Shown here: positions 23,662 through 35,030 of the stretch, piece after piece
Layout of the letters: every line of letters starts with the position of its first letter
Position numbering within the stretch: position 1 is the first letter of the stretch
Assembly (NCBI GenBank): GCA_963921425.1
Contig: OY992838.1
Location: 2,604,001-2,668,000 of the forward strand
From: Dryas octopetala
Lineage: Eukaryota > Streptophyta > Magnoliopsida > Rosales > Rosaceae
Direction: 5' to 3'
Length of the DNA stretch: 64,000 nt
Program-made: the position numbers and the translations under genes
The notes under the pieces: generated by a model
Databases searched by the model: none
What the model saw: only the letters and a program-made list of their open reading frames with translations
What the model was told of the DNA's origin: nothing

Positions 23662-24507
23662 GGGTATGACCGTTATGACCAGCAGAAAAAGACAAACTAC
23701 AGAAGAACACAGGCTTACAGGGTCCAGATTCTCCAAGCCCATCTTCCAGCAAGGGGCCCAATTTAGCTTAGAGATGGCCCTTAAGTATGTTGAAGCCCAA
23801 CTTTAAGTTAAGGCCCAAAATTGAAAAGCTGTCTGCGTCGGCCACCGTGTTCCAGACACCTTGGATTATTCAAGAAGATTGTTAAACAGCGATATTGCCA
23901 GTCGCCACAAATCATAAATCTTCAATTTATTCGGACCATGAAAATTATTGTAAGTGATTAAAACTTAAAAGATGGAAAAACCAAATTCAAAGCGTAGACA
24001 TTTCGTAACGTAACTAATCAAATCATGTTTCAAGTTTGAGTCTTGTTTCAGACTCTGTGTGAGCGAGTGAAACATACAGGCTACAGCATATTCCAAATGG
24101 AAATGCACGTCCTAGAAGTTACTCTGAATATAATATCAGTTTTGGGTTAATTGTTTAATTAAAAAGTGTAACTTGCCCAAGCTTTATCCAACTAATTGTT
24201 TATTGATTCACTAATATAATAATACTAATCCGATCCCAAAACCCAATAGCAGTCCAGATTCTGATACAGTAGACTAATAAAAAATTGCAGATCAAATCAA
24301 AGCCAGAAAGCAAAAATTCATTAACACTGCATTGCATATAACAATAAACTTGTACAAAATCGACGGTCAAGATTCCATGGATCATACAACCATATATACA
24401 TACATAAAAGTTATAAAACATCAATCTGCCCCGCCGAAATGGTGTTAATACTGGTACAAGCTTAGATTAACTAAATTAATTATCAAAGAAAAAAAAGCTT
24501 ATATTAA

Positions 24508-25638
24508 CTAAAACGACGGGACGACGCCGTATCGGCAGAGACGTTCGGCTTCGATTTCCGCTTCTGAGCGCTTCGCGAACCTTCCTTTGATTCGCGGTCT
24601 CGTCTCGGCGTACGCTTTTCGCGATGCGTATCGGATGGTCTTCTCGAACTTTCGGTTCTTCCGCTTCTCTCTGTACCTCAACACCCTTGCTTCCCGATCC
24701 GCCGACGAGAGCTGCACCGCCGGAGGCGACGACTCCACGACCACCGAGCTCATCGACTTGGCGTAATGATCCGACACGTCGTTCATCGTGTGATTGCCAT
24801 CTGGCACAACGCTGACGTCCAGAGACGATGATGATATCTGAGCGCAAACCAAAAAGATGAGAGAAATGCAATATTTTCTAAGCCTATGTTGAGTTACTCA
24901 GAAAATTTGAGATGAACTTACACTCTGGCTCAGACACTGAGGCTGGTAGCCATAGACGAAAGGCTTGGATCCGGAATAGTCCATTTCGAAGCAGAGGTGG
25001 TCGTTCATAAGCTGAGGCTGAACGGTCTTTCTCTGAACCGGTACAACTCCGTCCGTACCACAACTGTTCTGCTGATCCTGAGCTTCAAGTTTCGGATCCA
25101 CGGGCCCGTAGTCCAGATCCAGATACGGATCCATGTCCGGGAACAGGTACTGGCCCGAATTCACATCCGGACTCTCCATTGCTGCCTTCGGGTTTGGGAG
25201 CAGCCACGAAGCAGCCTCTGCCTCTTCCCTGCTGACCTCAGTCTCTCCGTCCACGTCGGAGAAGTAACGGTCTTCGAGGAAGTTCACGACGGCGGCGCCA
25301 CCAGATTTGACGGCGGGGACGTCTGAGTTGTTGGCGGCTGAGTTCACCGAGTCGTAGAAGGGCGTGACGGGGACTCGCTCGTGCCGGCGGCTGAGAGGGT
25401 TGGCGGAGTGGATGTCGCGGTCGCACGTGACGCAGAGGGCGGCGTCGTCGGCCTTGCACTTGACGTGTGCGGGAGCTTGCTCGCAGACCTCGCAGAGCCA
25501 GACGCGAGCGTGGCGCGACGCGACCTTGTTGGCCGCGTGGACCCTGGAGTCGCAGTTGACGCAGAGGAAAGCCGAGTCAGCGCGGCAGAACAGAGTCGCC
25601 GTCGCCGATTTGCACGAGTCGCACAGCTTCGATGCCAT
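24508..25638 (-). CDS. CONSTANS-LIKE (B-box/CCT) transcription factor, COL4/COL5 type
   Basis: This is a zinc-finger transcriptional regulator of the group I CONSTANS-like family, 348 residues, acting in the nucleus in light or photoperiod responses. Exon 1 is 25638-24922 (239 codons) and exon 2 is 24837-24508, with a phase-0 GT-AG intron in the position usual for the family. B-box 1 (about residues 6-46) has CDSC...[12 protein letters not shown]...H; B-box 2 (about 49-89) has CEVC...[12 protein letters not shown]...H, with all zinc ligands present. The CCT domain (about 286-329, [19 protein letters not shown] to GRFAKR) is nuclear-targeting and DNA/NF-Y-binding. The C-terminus ends CRYGVVPSF, a VP-type motif used for COP1 binding in this family. 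Upstream in-frame codons (MQRTKV) exist, but MASKLCDSC is the family start. The coding sequence is much more GC-rich than its surroundings and throws off long spurious frames on both strands. Confidence 0.93.
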
Positions 25639-26201
25639 AACCTTTGTTCGCTGCACAGTAAAAGTCTGTAAGGCACTTGCGCCCTCTCTCTCTCTCTGTT
25701 TTTGTTTGTGTTTTGATTATATGTGTATGCGTCTATCTGGTGGGCCTGAGGATATCTGGGGGTTGGCAAATGAATGAGCGAAACGTGGATGAAGCTTACC
25801 CAAAAGATGGGATTGACGAGTGAAAATGCTGTGCTGTCAAACATCAATTTAGATGGAGCCCACGGGAGATGGGTCTTCGTTTGTTTCTGGGGGTTGTTTT
25901 GGCTTGGCATTTTCGCAATGTCGTGGGAGGAGCATGGGATTGTGGGGGCCCACAATAATGGTGGGGTGGGACTCACATGGGTGCGAAGCCCAAGTAGACC
26001 TTCAAATTCAGTGGACCTGTAGTAGGGTGTAGGTAGTGGAGAGAGCTGAGGAGAAAAACTTCACGAAAGATGTTACCAAAATTTATTATGTATAACTGTT
26101 ATACGGTGATATAATATTACATTATTTTACATGCTTTCACATTATATGGTGATATAATATTTACAGTTTACGAATATTTGAATGTTGGGTAGTATAAAAT
26201 T
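25639..26201. promoter_or_regulatory. Upstream region of the COL gene (minus-strand promoter side)
   Basis: This is the presumed promoter and 5' leader of the COL gene. A CT tract (25684-25697) lies in the probable leader. An AT-rich stretch with the repeat TGATATAATATT (about 26107 and 26150) precedes the MULE insertion, which therefore lies about 560 bp upstream of the COL start. No TATA box was assigned. Confidence 0.4.
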
Positions 26202-26550
26202 GGGTAAATTATAATTTAATACCTCAACTTTACTTCGGATTTCAAGTTAGTACCTCAAGTTTAAAAAGTTACATTTCAGTACCTCAACTTTCATTTTGTT
26301 ACAATTACATACCTCCGTTAGCTTTTCCGTCTGTCAGACCGTTAAGTGCTTACGTGGCACAGTGACGTGGCTTTAAAAAATGCCACATAGACAAAAAAAA
26401 TAATAAAAAATAATAAAATTTTTAAAAATAAAATAAATAATTATAAAAAACCCTAATAATTAAATTATAAAAAACCAAAATACATTTATTTTATTTATTT
26501 CATTTCTCTCCTCTCTCAGTAGCCGCCGCCGCCGCCCCCCCTCCCCCCCA

Positions 26551-26588
26551 TCTTCTTCTTCTTCTTCTTCTTCTTCTTCTTCTTCTTC
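26551..26588. repeat. (CTT)n microsatellite inside the MULE
   Basis: About 12 to 13 trinucleotide units just inside the left TIR. Confidence 0.9.
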
Positions 26589-26874
26589 CCCAACAAATCA
26601 ACCCAAAACCATAAAAAAATCAACAAAAATCATCAAAATAAATCAACACAAATCAACCCAAAATCTATTTCCAGTACACCCAAACCCACAACCCTTCCTT
26701 CTTCCCCACCCAGCAACCCCTTCTCCTGCCCCAACCAACAGCCACTCCCCAAAACCCAAGCAACCCTCCTCCCTCCCAGCCACACACCCCGCCGCCAAAC
26801 CACCACCTGAGACCCACACAAATCAACCCTCCTCCCTCCATTGTGCTTCTGCAACTCAAAACCAGAGACCCACA

Positions 26875-27185
26875 ATGCACCACCCGAGACCCACTCGAGC
26901 AACCCTCCTCCCTCCCAGCCACACACCCTGCCGCCGAACCACCACCCAAGCAACCCTCCCTCCCAGCCACATAAATCAACGGCACCACCCGATACCCACT
27001 CGAGCAACCCTCCTCCCTCCCAGCCACACCCTGCCACCGAACCACCACCCAAGCAACTCTCCCTCCCAGCCGCACAAATCAACGCACCACCCGAGACCCA
27101 CTCGAGCAAGCCTCCTCCTTCCCAGCCACACACCCTGCCGCCGAACCACCACCCAAGCAACCCTCCCTCCCAGCCACACAAATCA
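26875..27185. repeat. Minisatellite, three units of about 103 bp, inside the MULE
   Basis: The phrase ACCCACTCGAGC (or ACCCACTCGAGCAA) starts at about 26889, 26994 and 27096. Each unit runs through CTCCCTCCCAGCCACACA, CCGAACCACCACCCAAGC and CACAAATCAAC. The units differ by small changes. On the plus strand they are C-rich and strand-asymmetric. Confidence 0.85.
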
Positions 27186-27831
27186 ACCCACCACCCACCA
27201 CCTGGAACCCCAAAACCCGAGCAACCGAAACCCACCAGTCACCGGAGAAAGAGAAAGGAAGAAGATGAGGGTGGTCTCGCTGGAGATAGGCGCCGGAGAA
27301 AGAGATTGGGAAGAGAGAGAAGTGAGGAGAGAGAAGAGAATCGCGGAGGGGGGGAACCCGAGACCCACCAGTCATAGGAGAAAGTCACCGGAGAAAGAGA
27401 GAGGAAGAAGATGGGGGGTGGTCTCGTCGGAGATGGGCGCCGGAGAAAGAGTGACAGAAGCAGGGGGGCGGCTGAGTGACAGAATCGCCGGGGGGGGGGG
27501 GGCGGCTGAGAGAGGAGAGAAATGAAATAAATAAAATAAATGTATTTTGGTTTTTTATAATTTAATTATTAGGGTTTTTTATAATTATTTATTTTATTTT
27601 TAAAAATTTTATTATTTTTTATTATTTTTTTGTCTATGTGGCATTTTTTAAAGCCACGTCACTGTGCCACATAAGCACTTAACGGTCTGACAGACAGAAA
27701 AGCTAACGGAGGTATGTAATTGCAACAAAATGAAAGTTGAGGTACTGAAATGCAACTTTTTAAACTTGAGGTACTAACTTGAAATCCGAGGTAAAGTTGA
27801 GGTATTAAATTGTAATTTACCCTATAAAATT

Positions 27832-30800
27832 TTATAGTATTGAGCGTTTGGTGTTGATTTGCTGGTGTTTATATTATGATTAAGTTTTAAGATTTTGTGT
27901 TGGCGTTTATATTATGATTAAATTTTAGAATTTTGAACATAATATCTTTATTAAACTCATTCTATATTCTAGGAGAGAATATGATAAACCCATCAAAATA
28001 TACTGTCAAAATTCAGCAAAAGAAATAACTTTGAATGGTATCCACTACCGAGCACTCGCTAGCACGTTCAAATGTTCATATGTCCGCAACTATCGAAAAT
28101 GTACCAAATAATTACTCTCTGTCTTTCATGTTTTATGTGTCATTCTTAACACTGACATATATGCAATTAATGAAAGTTTTTCTCGGAGGCCTCGTTTAGG
28201 CAGTCCAGCTAGAGTTTGTAGTGTTTGATAATAATTGTGTGTGGAAGGGAGAGAGACGGATTAAGAGAGGTGCAGGTGAAAAATTAATTGGTGATGGAGA
28301 AAGGGATCCCAAGTCCCAAGTCCCATGTGCAAGGCGAGGCACGGTGCATGCATGAGTAGAACACTTTAGAAAAGCAAAAAACGAAGAGGGATGTGTTGTG
28401 TTGTGTTGTGTGGATGGAGACTTTAGAAACCCCACACCCAAATAAGCAAATTACATACCCAACAGCCTACCTGTATGTATGTGTCGTACGTCTGATCTAT
28501 AATTACACTACCAGCCACCAGCCACCAGCTGCAGGCAGTACAGCGTTGCTGGGGACCCGATTAATGACTGCATGCACCATTTTGCAACTTTTTGGTGAAT
28601 TTGGGTCAAGATAAATAGTTGGGACTGGGGATCGCTTTTTCAACTGAACCACCCAACTATGGGCTGTGCATTTAGACACTGGAGGAAGTGGGCATTTCTT
28701 CATCATCACCACCATTAACTGAACCTCTGTAAAAGACAACAAAGGGAGAATAAAAACGGTCTTGTAAATTGTAATCATAAGCCAATTCCTGAAAATTAAC
28801 TTAATGTAATGATTTGGGCCTTCTATTGGACTCATGCTCCTTAGCCAACTTTTTATTTTGTTGTCATTTGGGCCAATCCTTTTTATGGTCTTATGTCAAA
28901 GCCCAAAAAAGTACAAAACACAAGCCTAAGCCTAAAAAAGTAACCAAACCAAATATTATAGGCTTAAATTCGTGATGATCAACATTCTTTTTAGGTTCGG
29001 GGGTGCATATTTGTGAAATTAGGTTAAGGGTATGCATCATTCATACTTAGGGCAAATTCGTGAATGTAGGTTTAGATAGAGGTCCTTTTTTGGGGTTTAG
29101 GGTCCTGGGTCCAGTGTCCCAGGTCGAAAGTTGGGGTCTCTAGGTTCATGAGTCTGATACCCATGATAGCTTAAATGGGTATAATGCAGGTATGGTAATA
29201 CTCACGACAATCAAGTATAATGCAGGTATGGGTAATATCCGTAAAAATGTAAGCTGGGCAATGCGGGTATGAGTAGGGTATGGATAAAGAAGTTTTTAGG
29301 CAAGTAGAGTACGAGTATTGTGCGTATGGCTTACTCGGTTAAGTGGGATAGCCGAGCCATTTCCTTTTATGAGGGCAAAACCAATTGGTAAAATTGTCAT
29401 CCCTTAATGCTACACAAGCACTCTTGGTTTATAACCAAAGGCTAATAAAGTTATTTCACGTTAATTTTGGAAACTCTCTTAATCTTTTAAGAGTCAATGA
29501 TATATTTGATCAAAAGTGCTTGTGAATGATATCTTGAGAAAAACTTGTGTGTCAATATCACTTCACATGCTAGTCATGCAATCACTTATTATGAGAGTAA
29601 AGGAATATACCCTTCTTGACAAAAAAGAAGAAGGATATACCCTGTTACACAAACGTTTTCTCCTTATCTTTACTTTTTAAACTTTGCAATTGTTGGATGC
29701 GAACGAGTGGCATTATGCTTGGTTATAATGACATTGCTATATGGATATAGATTGACATACATCGCTAACTGAGTGAACAATGTTGAATGCTGAAACGGGC
29801 TGGCCCAAAAATGATCCAAACAAAGTTGTTGGGCTGAGCAACTAAATCTAGTTCTGGGCCTTTACCTACTTTATGGCCCATACCTAGTTACCTAGTGTCT
29901 CTTACTCCTAGGCCAACACCTGAGTGGTGGAGTGCAGTACAGGAGAGAGGCCAGCAGCATTTAAGAGGGACGCGGCTTTGCGTGGCGCCGCGGACCGGAC
30001 AACTCAGAGCCTCCTATTTACACGTAACTTTCCCAATAACAATCCAACCATTCAATGCTTCACACGTGTTCCTTTCTTGCATCCCAAGAAAACAGCGAAG
30101 GCTGATCTCAGCTTTCTCGTGACCCAATCCCAATCTTGAATGCTCTCCCAACTTTGTCTTTGTCACCACCACAAATTTCCGGCAGCCGAAGTTGGGTTTT
30201 GGGAAATGAAATGTCCCAATTTTAAGAAGAAAGAAAGAATATGTCGTCATTTTCCTTTGCTTTATTCCTTTCTCTTTTTCTTAACTTAATCCCTCTCTTC
30301 GAACTTCGAAGTGACTTAAACAATGTCTCCAACTCTCCAAGACAACATTATTCCCGCGACACACCATTTTATATTTTTATATCAATTTTTTTAGAAAGTT
30401 TTATGTCAGTGATATTCAAAGAGAAAATTTAATAATAAGGGCCCATTGAGTACTGAGTAGCTATTTCTGTTTGTGGGTTCTTAATTTGGTTCACTTTCAT
30501 AAAAAGTTCTATTTTTGTATCTTATGCCCAGATTATAATCGTTGTGCTCCAAACTCATGCTTTTCCTAAAGCCTTCCCCTATTTTTTTATTCGAGAAAGA
30601 ATAAACTAAAAACCAAAAACATGTTTCAATTATAGTGTAGTGCTTCTGTCTTGCATAAGGCCATTCAGGCAAAAGTTATGTTGTCCAACTGTAAGTAATG
30701 CATGGGAAAATGGTGAATAAAATCAAATAGTCATTCTTAATTTGTGAAATACGATTGTAATCAGCTGGAAGCCTGGAACCAAAGAAAAGTACTCATCTCT

Positions 30801-30942
30801 CTCAGCAAAATTTACATTTCCCGAACAAAATTAGACAAAACCCAAAACCCACAAAAAAGAAAACAAAAAAATGAAGGAAAACTCTCTTTCCTCACTCTGT
30901 CTCCAAAATTATGCCCAAAACTGAAACAAAGCAGCAGCTAGC
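27832..30942. other. Intergenic, no gene supported
   Basis: No exon chain was recognised. A micro-insertion lies at 29613-29630. Around 29180-29290 there are irregular repeats of TATAATGCAGGTATG. The open frame 28503-28835 (minus) has no familiar motif and was not accepted. Sequence 29890-30230 is GC-richer, with CACGTGTTCC near 30063-30072, but nothing shows a start site. Confidence 0.45.
29613..29630 (+). mobile_element. Possible micro retro-insertion (18 bp)
   Basis: TTCTTGAC plus AAAAAAGAAG is flanked by AAGGAATATACCC (29600-29612) and AAGGATATACCC (29631-29642), which differ by one A. The TTCTTGRC(A)n shape resembles the tail of the element at 52184-52390. Confidence 0.45.
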
Positions 30943-31518
30943 TCACTGGTTTTGATGTTGGGCTTTTTCTTCTTCTTCTTCTAATTGTCTCTCTTGGCTG
31001 TGATCTGTGTCTCTGTTTTGTGCAGTTATAGCTTCATCGTGATCATGGGTACTGAGTTGACTCAGTTCCTCTTTCACTTTCTGAGGATTCTCTTCCTTAT
31101 GATCTCCCTCTGTTTGATGTTTGTCCTCATCGACATGGCGATCACCAAACGAAGCAGGTTTAGAGCACACAGACACAGGCGTGGCCAAGCAAGTTGGGTT
31201 CTGATGGCCAGCCATTATGACCAAAATCTTCTCCTCGAAAACCTTCACAGGCGCCTTGCTGGGCTCGCCTTCTTTCTCAGCATCACCACTCTCCAAGTCT
31301 CTCTGATCATCTAATTGCCCTGAAAGCCTCCAGTAGGAGCAGGCCAAGATCAAGAGCGCGAACGCAATCAGACCCAGCATCGCTGCTAGGCCTCCGAATA
31401 GGTATGGGACTGGTGAGTGCCATGGTGAGCGCTGCTGAGACGTGGCAGCTGGTGTTGGTGATAGTGGTTCCATTGAAGATTTTGTTGGTGCATTAGAAAT
31501 GGCCATTATGGTTCTCAT
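30943..31518 (-). CDS. GLUTAMINE DUMPER (GDU) family protein
   Basis: This is an intronless gene for a 191-residue single-pass membrane protein of the plant GDU family, regulators of amino-acid export. One hydrophobic helix (about residues 38-63, VPYLFGGLAAML to LILACSYW) is followed by a cytosolic tail with the family's defining VIMAG motif at 100-104 (context FEEKILVIMAGHQNPTCLAT). In GDU1 this motif is needed for function and for contact with a RING E3 ligase (established for the family, inferred here). After about residue 120 the tail is low complexity, Glu/His/Gln-rich (EEEEEKAQHQNQ at the end), as in other members. The start at 31518 is the first ATG; a second in-frame ATG (Met5, 31506) is an equally usable start. 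A TATA box about 116 bp upstream supports the orientation. Confidence 0.93.
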   Translation of the reverse strand: MRTIMAISNAPTKSSMEPLSPTPAATSQQRSPWHSPVPYLFGGLAAMLGLIAFALLILACSYWRLSGQLDDQRDLESGDAEKEGEPSKAPVKVFEEKILVIMAGHQNPTCLATPVSVCSKPASFGDRHVDEDKHQTEGDHKEENPQKVKEELSQLSTHDHDEAITAQNRDTDHSQERQLEEEEEKAQHQNQ

Positions 31519-31633
31519 TTTCTTTTCTTTTCTTTTTTTTTAATTTTTGTTTTGGAGGAGGGTGAGGAAGGTTTGGAGTAGATGAGGAAGGTGAGGAATG
31601 TGAACTTGTGAAACAGAGGTGGGGGAGCTATGG

Positions 31634-31641
31634 TATTTATA
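31634..31641 (-). promoter_or_regulatory. TATA box of the GDU gene
   Basis: On the minus strand the sequence is CTATAAATAC, about 116 bp upstream of the first ATG. It predicts a start site near 31605 and a leader of roughly 85 nt. A (GA)n tract lies directly upstream of it. Confidence 0.7.
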
Positions 31642-31682
31642 GCAGGGGAAAGTGTGTTGGTGTCTCTCTCTATCTGTGTGTG

Positions 31683-31686
<4 letters not shown>

Positions 31687-31719
<33 letters not shown>
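31687..31719. repeat. (GA)n microsatellite in the GDU promoter
   Basis: About 16 GA units on plus, 45 bp upstream of the TATA box. GA/CT tracts are possible GAGA-factor (BPC) binding sites. Confidence 0.9.
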
Positions 31720-31724
<5 letters not shown>

Positions 31725-33706
31725 ATGGGGGCCTTCTGCTTTTTTCTTTATTGGGGTCACGGATTTGGCCCCTTATTTTGTTGTGAACAGGGCCTTCCAA
31801 CTCTTTGGGCCTCAGAATATTTGCATTGATTGTTCTTGGGGTCCAATATCTATTATTTATAAAAAATAATTAAATAAACCCTTTTAATTTTCATGATTTA
31901 TTATTGGTCTAGTAAATTAGTAATTATGTTTTTATTTGGAGGAGACCCCAAATTCAAATTTTCATTTCTACGTAGTTTGAAAAAGAAAGAAAACATCGTC
32001 GTTGAAGTGTTTCAATTTTATCAAAACATTATCATGATTCATTTTTGTGCAGACATGTCATTTCCCTTAAGTTACACCTTATTCAAATTAAGATCCAGAC
32101 AACATATAGTGGTGCTCTTACGTAGTACAAGGAAGAATATGATCATAAGGGTGCCTACTACGTCAGAAATAATATGGATTTGTGTAGGCCAATGAGCTTG
32201 TTGAGCAATGATTAAAATAATGTCATTGCACAAAATGGGTTAAGCTAAAGAATCTGAGAGATCAGATATGCAATCTGAAAACAATTTGTTACCTGAATAC
32301 TAAGAGTGGGGTTGAAGAAAATTAATAATTAGCAATAGTAATTGGTACTCTTGCTTTTTTTTTTTTTGATGTGGGAGGAGGAATATATATTATTCTAAAC
32401 CTCCACTAATGTGTCTAGAAGGGAATGTTTTGGGTGGGTGATGTAATCAAAATTTTCACTGTTTCACACTAATAAAAGGAAAAAAAACTGATTTAGTGTT
32501 GCTCAATCAATTCAAGCTTGGGTCCATATCTAGCCACAGTAAAAATGCACTGAGAGTATAGTCTCTAATGAGGAGGAGATGTGTATATAATGAAAAAGAC
32601 AACAATGATTGGATAAGGATAGAAAAGAATAGGCATAGTGTGTAAAGTGGCAGCAAAACTAAGGCTGCTTTCTCTTCAATATTATTGCTTCATTTGCTTA
32701 GTGATCTGATTTGATTTGTTGGTGCCCCATTTGTAAGCCATCTTTAGCAGTAGCACTAGCACCCCCACTTTAAAGTTTAAACATAGCCTCTTTTACTTTT
32801 TGATCTAGTTGAAAGTTTTCAATTAAACACAATTAACTGTCAGCTGGACCTTTTAGGGTCATATTCATATAGCCCTGGCTGATGTAGAGACTAGAGAGAT
32901 ATTAATTTCATGATCTAATATTTTGTGCTATCAATATCATTTAATGATAGGCAAATAATATCAAACAGCTAACCAGCGTATATATAAAAATTTGGATAGA
33001 TTTTGGCAGAAATTGTGAGCTGGGTTATGCATGGTTGTGGGGAATTGAAAGGAAAGCTGTTAAGTAGTTCATTTTCCAAAAGCTGTATGAACCAAGAAAT
33101 CCAATTTCAAGTTGCAAAACCAAATTTTTATTGAAAAGAGGTAAAAGCTGGCAGCTGATATAGCTTTACTGGGGTATCTCAATTGGGTCCTAGTAATTGT
33201 GATTATCAGCATGAATCCAAAGCAAACTTGTTGAATTATTGATTTTAAGTAAAATATGTAATTTAATTACAGGAATTTGATGATTGACTTAATTATGTCA
33301 ACTTGCATCGCATCAGTCATAGGATCAATTCGTTGATCAAGTCGGAGAGAATTAGCAAGCAGTGCAGCTCAGGTAGGAAGATTTTGATTTGTGATCTGTG
33401 ATTTGTGAGTAATAGGTCTGATGTGGGGTCCGGGAACATTGGGAAACTTGTTGGAGAAGAGTACCATATGACTTTAATTTTTGGTGCGTTACTTGCCTTT
33501 AGCATTATATTATATGATCCCCACCTGTGTCAACATCAGCATGACCGCAGCTGCCATCTCTTTATGCTTTGCTTGCCACCACTTTATGCTTTGCTTGCCA
33601 CCCTCTCCGCCCAACAGGCCCATTGCCTCCGACATTTGCCCCTTCAATATCTAGAAACTCTAATCACGTACGTCAAGAAATTAAGAAATAACTAAGAATA
33701 TATGTA
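31720..33706. other. Intergenic, no gene supported
   Basis: AT-rich non-coding sequence. A 24-bp tandem repeat (CTTTATGCTTTGCTTGCCAC, two units at about 33559-33602) is the only structured feature noticed. Confidence 0.5.
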
Positions 33707-34065
33707 TGAAGGAAATTTAGACATTCATTTTAAAATTAATTGATAATAAGAGGAGTAATTCAAACCCTTATAAGTTATTATGTAAAGTTATACATTTTTA
33801 ATGTGGGACAATACTACACATTCTCACACGCCCTCGCACGTGTGACGTCACTTAAACCAAACATGTTGACAACTCATATTAGGTGACGTGGAGCATGTGT
33901 GGCTACTCGGCCTAACACACGTGAGCAAATCTGCTCTGATAGCATGAAGAAATCTAGGCATCCATCTCATAACAAATTGACAATGAGAGAAGTAGCTCAA
34001 ACCTTTATAAACTACTATGCAAGATTATACATTTCCAATGTGAAACAACACTCCACATTCTCACA
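33707..34065 (-). mobile_element. TRIM retroelement (miniature LTR element), complete
   Basis: Two direct repeats of about 121 bp, 33707-33828 and 33945-34065, begin TGAAG and end CTCACA. A 5-bp target-site duplication ATGTA (33702-33706 and 34066-34070) flanks them. Between the repeats lie 116 bp that include GCTCTGATAGCA (33933-33944). On the minus strand this is a one-mismatch version of TGGTATCAGAGC, the primer-binding site for initiator Met-tRNA, placed immediately inside the LTR. The layout is that of a terminal-repeat retrotransposon in miniature in minus orientation. It has no coding capacity. The LTR copies have diverged noticeably, so this is an old insertion. Confidence 0.88.
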
Positions 34066-34675
34066 ATGTAAGTAATGCTTAATAAGACTTTTATCTACTA
34101 AATGTATGTACATTTGGTACGATTAACTAATAAATAATAATAAGAACAATAGTACGTATCACTTGTTACCAAATGCTATCTTCTTTTTTAGTTTTTGAAA
34201 GCACTCGTTGTTGTAGATTATTTAGGGTAAGAGCTGAGTTCATTTTCAATTTGATCCATCCTAGGAAGACATGATATACTAATTTAGGGTTTTATCATCT
34301 TTAAGCATCTCTCATGAACATATGTGTCCATTTTTTAAAATTAATTAATAGTTTTCACATATACAGAAGTTAATATATAACGGGATCCTTGTCCATGTTA
34401 TGACAAAAAGATGTTTGCTAGCTAGCTAGAAAGAAGTCCTTTAATTTAGGAGAAATAGAAAAAGGGAAATACCTTTGTGTATTTTTGTTTTGGGGGGAAT
34501 TAATCATAAAACATATCTTTTGATTGCTTTACAAATGATGCCAAACGGATTCTTATTATAAACTTTCGCAATACCTTTGGCCATTAAATCTGTAGTGATG
34601 TATATTATTAGTTTTTTTTTCTTCCTAAAAGTCCTTATTTGTATTGTTTTATTCAAGACAATACTAAGGCAATAT

Positions 34676-34694
34676 TTTTTTTGTTTTTGGTCTG
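34676..34694 (-). mobile_element. Micro retro-insertion (19 bp) with 16-bp TSD
   Basis: The insert reads CAGACCAAAAACAAAAAAA on the minus strand. It lies between perfect copies of AATACTAAGGCAATAT (34660-34675 and 34695-34710). Confidence 0.65.
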
Positions 34695-35008
34695 AATACT
34701 AAGGCAATATACTCCCTTAATATATTTGATTCCTATTCTTTTTAAAAAATAATAGTTTTAATAATAATCCCATAATGTTGGTAATAAGATTAGAACTCAA
34801 AATTGAATAAAAAAAGATTTTTTTTGTGTTGATATAATGATTTCTCCATTTTGATGGCATGGATTATTGGATTCCATATTTTACATCGCTGATTAGTTGC
34901 ACGCATAGAGCCATTAGTATAAGTTCAATGACACTTTAATAGTTTAATTAAACAAAATTAACTACTCTCTCTCTCTCTCTCTCTCTCCCCATTAATTATA
35001 AATATGGT

Positions 35009-35030
35009 GTCTTTTTTTTTTTTGGACTGA
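35009..35030 (-). mobile_element. Micro retro-insertion (22 bp) with 9-bp TSD
   Basis: The insert is T-rich; on minus it reads TCAGTCC plus an A-run, then GAC. It lies between copies of AAATATGGT (35000-35008 and 35031-35039). Confidence 0.5.

Larger units (their letters stand above)
21680..24507. other. Intergenic repeats between PP2C and COL genes
   Basis: No gene is supported. It holds a long CT microsatellite running into (AT)n (22277-22342), a ragged tandem duplication (22730-23089 and 23222-23661), and a further dispersed copy of an adjoining piece (23126-23212 versus 24141-24232). An (AAAAAG)n-like tract lies near 23349-23378. Short frames around 22634-22988 have no recognisable product. 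Confidence 0.5.
26202..27822. mobile_element. Non-autonomous Mutator-like element (MULE) with 318-bp TIRs
   Basis: The ends GGGTAAATTATAATTTAATA and (inverted) GGGTAAATTACAATTTAATA define terminal inverted repeats at 26202-26519 and 27506-27822, alike over about 318 bp. A perfect 9-bp target-site duplication, TATAAAATT, flanks the element (26193-26201 and 27823-27831). Long TIRs plus a 9-bp duplication identify a MULE. The 1-kb interior is low complexity: (CTT)n at 26551-26588, a 103-bp minisatellite (26875-27185), and a poly(G) run near 27489-27502. No transposase is visible. The interior yields a 200-residue Gly/Trp-rich frame on the minus strand (26633-27235) and Pro-rich frames on plus, judged to be by-products. 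Whether the interior was captured from a host gene could not be seen. Confidence 0.92.

Noticed and set aside
25344..25976. 210-residue minus-strand frame overlapping the COL exon
   Set aside because: It is a shadow of the GC-rich COL coding sequence in another frame and has no recognisable domain.
26633..27235. 200-residue Gly/Trp-rich open frame on the minus strand
   Set aside because: It lies wholly inside the MULE minisatellite. The apparent protein repeat follows the 103-bp DNA repeat, and equally long frames occur on the other strand.
28503..28835. 110-residue frame on minus
   Set aside because: It has no motif, no splice context and no support from codon pattern. It remains possible but unsupported.
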